Shown here: positions 51,431 through 54,418 of the stretch, one piece after another
Position numbering within the stretch: the stretch's first letter is position 1
Layout of the letters: every line of letters starts with the position of its first letter
NCBI GenBank assembly: GCA_016926755.1
Contig: JAFGNZ010000069.1
Coordinates: forward strand, 1 to 54,418
Length of the DNA stretch: 54,418 bases
Source of the DNA: Myxococcaceae bacterium
Lineage (GTDB): Bacteria; Myxococcota; Myxococcia; Myxococcales; Myxococcaceae
Direction: 5' to 3'
Program-made: the position numbers and the translations under genes
Notes under the pieces: generated by a model
The model's database searches: none
The model's input: only the letters and a program-made list of their open reading frames with translations
Told to the model about the DNA's origin: nothing

Positions 51431-53032
51431 TCAGGCCTCCACGTCCAGGTGAGCCCTGCCGCGGGGGCCGCTCCGGGGCGAGGTCCGCAGGAAGAGCAAG
51501 AGCGGCAGCACGCCCAGCAGCAACAGCGCCGCCAGCAGGAAGAGCCGATCAAAAGCCAGGATGGTCGCTTGCCGCAGGGTGGTGCCCGCCAACAGGCGCA
51601 GGCTCGCCTCATGGGCGCTGGCCTCATCCAGGCCTCGCGCGAGGAACCCTCCCCGGACCTGCCCGAGCCACGCGAGGGGCTCGGGACGGTCCGCCGTCAG
51701 GTGGGCACCGAGCGCCTCGCGTGCCTGCGCGGTGTAGCGCGTCAGCGCGCTGACGAAGAAGGCCAGCCCCAGCGAGCTGCCCACCTGTCTCAGCAGCCCG
51801 ATGACGCCGGCCGCATCCGCCAGCCGCGAGCGCGGAACGTGGTCGAGCGCCACGGTATTGAGGGGCACGAAGATCAGGCTGGTCCCGAGCCCCTGCAGGA
51901 TGATGGAGCCAACGATGTCCTGCATGGCCGTGTCCAGGGAGAACCTGCTCATGAGGTAGACGCCCAGCCCGGTGAGGAGCACGCCCGTGGCGATGAGCCA
52001 GCGCGACGGGAGCCGGCCATACAGGCGCCCGACGATCGGCATCGTCACCATCATCGCCAGCGTGCGCGGCATGAGCGCCAGCCCGGCATGGGTGGCAGTG
52101 AAGCCGAGCACCTCCTGCATGAAGAGGGACAGCAGGAAGAGGCCCGCGACGAGGACGAAGAAGATCACCGCACCGAGCAAGGCCCCCGAGGTGAACACCG
52201 GATCCCTGAAGAGGCGCAGCTCCACCGCGGGCGCGGGGGCGCGGAGCGAGCGCAGCACGAAGGCCGGCAGGCACAGGCTGGCCACCAGCGCGCACGCCGA
52301 GATCGCGGGCGAGTCGAACCAGTCACGGCTCTGGCCCTCCTCGAGCATGTACTGGAGCGAGGCCAGGCCCACGCTCAACAGGGCGATGCCGCTCCAGTCC
52401 ATGTTGCGTCGCTGGCGCTCGGCGGCGGCGCGCTCGGCGGCGAGTAGCTCCGGTGGCTCCTCGACGAAGCGCCACACCATGAGCAGGCCCAACGCTCCCA
52501 CGGGGAGGTTGATGAAGAAGATCCAGGACCAGTGGAGGTTGTCCACGATGAAGCCGCCGAGCGTGGGGCCGACGGCGGGCCCTGCCACGATCACCATGGA
52601 GAAGACGGCCATGGCCATGCCCTGCTCCTCCGGCGGGAAGGTGCGTCGGAGGATGGCCTGCTCGGTGGGCGTGAGCACCGCGGAGCTGAGCCCCTGAAGC
52701 ACGCGGAAGCACACCAGTGAGGGCAGGTTCCAGGCCAGTCCGCACAGGAACGAGCTGCCGGTGAAGAGGGCCAGGCAGACCAGGTAGGCGCGCTTCTGGC
52801 CGAAGAGCCGGCCCACGAGCCCGGTGAGCGGTAGCACGAGCACCGAGGCGATGATGAAACCCGTGCTGGCCCAGGTGACCTCCTGCAGGGTGGCCCCGAC
52901 GGCCCCCCGGATCTGCGGCAGGGCCACATTGATGATGGAGGCATCAATGGAGGCCATGAGGGTGCCACAGGAGACCGAGAGGGTGACGAGCCACTTGTCG
53001 GGGGGGGCCCCCTTGACGGACGTGAGGGACAT
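51431..53032 (-). CDS. MFS multidrug exporter, DHA2/EmrB family
   Basis: 533-residue transporter with the 14-helix layout of the DHA2 family. Marks include WLVTLSVSCGTLMASIDASIINVALPQI (helix 1, motif D1), WASTGFIIASVLVLPLTGLVGRLFGQKR (motif A) and VAGPAVGPTLGGFIVD (motif C). The start MSLTSVKG was chosen because it lies 14 bp after the NRPS stop and just before the first membrane helix; the longer frame overlaps the NRPS end. Ribosome site is weak, so coupling to the NRPS gene is likely. It forms an export pair with the HlyD/EmrA-type gene 5 bp downstream. Confidence 0.95.
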   Translation of the reverse strand: MSLTSVKGAPPDKWLVTLSVSCGTLMASIDASIINVALPQIRGAVGATLQEVTWASTGFIIASVLVLPLTGLVGRLFGQKRAYLVCLALFTGSSFLCGLAWNLPSLVCFRVLQGLSSAVLTPTEQAILRRTFPPEEQGMAMAVFSMVIVAGPAVGPTLGGFIVDNLHWSWIFFINLPVGALGLLMVWRFVEEPPELLAAERAAAERQRRNMDWSGIALLSVGLASLQYMLEEGQSRDWFDSPAISACALVASLCLPAFVLRSLRAPAPAVELRLFRDPVFTSGALLGAVIFFVLVAGLFLLSLFMQEVLGFTATHAGLALMPRTLAMMVTMPIVGRLYGRLPSRWLIATGVLLTGLGVYLMSRFSLDTAMQDIVGSIILQGLGTSLIFVPLNTVALDHVPRSRLADAAGVIGLLRQVGSSLGLAFFVSALTRYTAQAREALGAHLTADRPEPLAWLGQVRGGFLARGLDEASAHEASLRLLAGTTLRQATILAFDRLFLLAALLLLGVLPLLLFLRTSPRSGPRGRAHLDVEA

Positions 53033-53046
53033 GAACCCGGCGTCGG

Positions 53047-54418
53047 CTACGCGGAGGAGCCCCGGCTCTTCTTCGAGCGCGTGGTATGCGCGGCATGCGC
53101 CCGGTCCAGGCACGCCTTGAGCCGCGCGGCCAGCTCCTCCACGTGGGGACGTCGCAGGAGAGAGTCATGATCCCCCGGGAGCTGGAAGCGCTCCTCCTCG
53201 CCGGCTGGAAACCGCTTCCACCCGTGCGCTCTCAGCGAGGACTCGCTGGCCTCGAACGCGGTGATCCGGCCAGCGTATGGCTGGGGCACGTATCCCCACG
53301 CCGCTCGCAGGTTGCTCTCGAAGACCCGGCGCAGCGCCTGCAGGGACTGGAGCCCCTCTCCCAGCGAGGCAGCCGCCGACTGGCTGGCCTCCTCCAGGGT
53401 GCGGTACAGCCGCTCCGGCTCCATCCGCGCCAGCTGCTCGTCTGGCAGAGGCGGCTCCTGGCCAGCGGCACGCAGGAGATCCTTGTAGAACAGCGCGGCC
53501 AGCCGCGCGGCCTCGGTCTGCTCGGGCCAGGCGTGCTGGCCAGCCAGGGGGCTGGCATAGCTGTCGATCAGCGCCAGCACCTCCACCTGCTCTCCCTGTT
53601 GCTGGAGCTGGCAGGCCATCTCGAAGGCGATGCAGCCTCCCATCGACCAGCCTCCGAGCAGGTACGGCCCCTGAGGCTGCACCTCCCTCACGGCCCGCAG
53701 GTAGAGCGCCGCCATGGCGGGGATGGTGCCGCATGGCTCCTGCTCACCCTCGAGCCCTGGCGCCTGCAGCCCATAGAAGGACTGCTGTGGCCCCAGCAGC
53801 CGCGCCAGCTCCACGTAGCTCAAGACCGTGCCCCCCACTGGGTGGACACAGAAGAAGGGCCGCCTGCCATCACCCCTCCGCAGCTCCACCAGCGGCGACC
53901 AGGGCATCCCCCCTTGGCGCAGCAGACTCGCCAGGTGCTCGACAGTGGCATTCTGGAACAGCGCCGCCACGGGCAGGTTCTTTCCCGTGCTCTCCCGGAC
54001 CCGAGCCAGCAGGCGGATGGCCAGCAGCGAGTGCCCACCCAGCTCGAAGAAGTTGTCCCGCACACCGATGGGATGAATGCCCAGCAACTCCTCCCAGATC
54101 CGGACCAGGCGCAACTCCACGGAGTTCCTCGGAGCAACGAGGGGGCGTCCCGGCTCCGGACGAATGCTCTCGGGAGCCGGCAGGGCCTTGCGGTCCACCT
54201 TCCCACTGGGGGTCAGCGGCAGGGCCTCCAGCCTCATGAATGCGGACGGCACCATGTACTCGGGCAGCTTCTCTCTCAGGTAGTTCCTGAACTCCGTGGC
54301 GGCTGGCGCGCTGGACTCCCCCACCACGACGTAGGCGACCAGGCGCTTGTGGCCCGAGCCATCGTCCCGCGCGTCCACGATGCAGTCCCTCACCGCGGGG
54401 TGCTTCGCCAGCGCCGCC
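53047..54418 (-). CDS. NRPS, terminal module end: A (C-terminal part)-PCP-TE (5' end outside window)
   Basis: Last 456 codons of a nonribosomal peptide synthetase that enters from the right edge. In order: the A-domain C-terminal lobe (LPEYMVPSAF, NGK-like SGKVDRKAL with the catalytic Lys), a PCP (Ser in FFELGGHSLLAIRLLARV) and a type I thioesterase (about the last 260 residues) with Ser in GGWSMGG, Asp in ALIDSYA and His in GDHDSLL. The TE releases or cyclises the finished peptide, so this is the final module. The A-domain pocket is outside the window, so its amino acid cannot be read. Exporter and carrier-protein genes follow closely. It is separate from the left PKS/NRPS operon, with about 30 kb of unrelated genes between. 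Confidence 0.95.
   Translation of the reverse strand, partial: AALAKHPAVRDCIVDARDDGSGHKRLVAYVVVGESSAPAATEFRNYLREKLPEYMVPSAFMRLEALPLTPSGKVDRKALPAPESIRPEPGRPLVAPRNSVELRLVRIWEELLGIHPIGVRDNFFELGGHSLLAIRLLARVRESTGKNLPVAALFQNATVEHLASLLRQGGMPWSPLVELRRGDGRRPFFCVHPVGGTVLSYVELARLLGPQQSFYGLQAPGLEGEQEPCGTIPAMAALYLRAVREVQPQGPYLLGGWSMGGCIAFEMACQLQQQGEQVEVLALIDSYASPLAGQHAWPEQTEAARLAALFYKDLLRAAGQEPPLPDEQLARMEPERLYRTLEEASQSAAASLGEGLQSLQALRRVFESNLRAAWGYVPQPYAGRITAFEASESSLRAHGWKRFPAGEEERFQLPGDHDSLLRRPHVEELAARLKACLDRAHAAHTTRSKKSRGSSA

Overview
This 54.4 kb GC-rich window looks like a myxobacterial chromosome segment (Myxococcota; a Cystobacter/Archangium-type genome fits best, by inference). The evidence is the dense hybrid PKS/NRPS genes, an FHA-type sigma-54 activator, several Ser/Thr kinase fusions, an ADYC-domain protein and a kinase-STAND-SUMF1 protein. 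Almost everything is on the minus strand; only the activator at 23229-24842 and the S9 peptidase at 47519-49726 are on the plus strand.

Region 1 (1-22786, minus) is a lipo-peptide/polyketide assembly line read from right to left. It starts with FAAL-ACP-C-A[MOX]-PCP (fatty acid starter plus predicted Gly, with a luciferase-like monooxygenase inserted in the A domain). Next come KS-AT-KR-ACP, KS-AT-ACP, a UDP-sugar-type glycosyltransferase, KS-AT0-KR-ACP (degenerate acyltransferase) and C-A (predicted Ser), which runs off the left edge. Gaps are short or overlapping, so this is probably one operon. A -24/-12 type sequence (23087-23101) faces it, and a divergent sigma-54 enhancer-binding protein (23229-24842) is its likely regulator.

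Region 2 (24839-37006, minus) is a signalling block. It encodes a kinase-STAND-SUMF1 membrane protein, a secreted ADYC protein, a TPR-CHAT protease-like protein, an FHA-GAF histidine kinase and a kinase-receiver-cyclase fusion; the last two overlap by 4 bp.

Region 3 (37077-40611, minus) is a class II lanthipeptide locus: a 70-residue precursor with the core LAPSDPHTSCCCNQCC and a LanM synthetase, separated by a 13-bp stem-loop. No dedicated LanT is visible.

Region 4 (40826-49726) holds an SGNH/MBOAT acyl-transfer pair, a TonB-like protein, a large lipoprotein with one CxxCH motif and a dipeptidyl-peptidase-IV-like S9 peptidase. A 56-58 bp near-identical direct repeat links the SGNH gene to the spacer before the lipoprotein gene.

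Region 5 (49840-54418, minus) is the end of a second NRPS (A-PCP-TE, entering from the right edge), followed by an EmrB-type MFS exporter, an EmrA/HlyD adaptor and a free-standing carrier protein.

Functional calls rest on motif reading by eye. Substrate predictions for A and AT domains are inferences. No searches were run.
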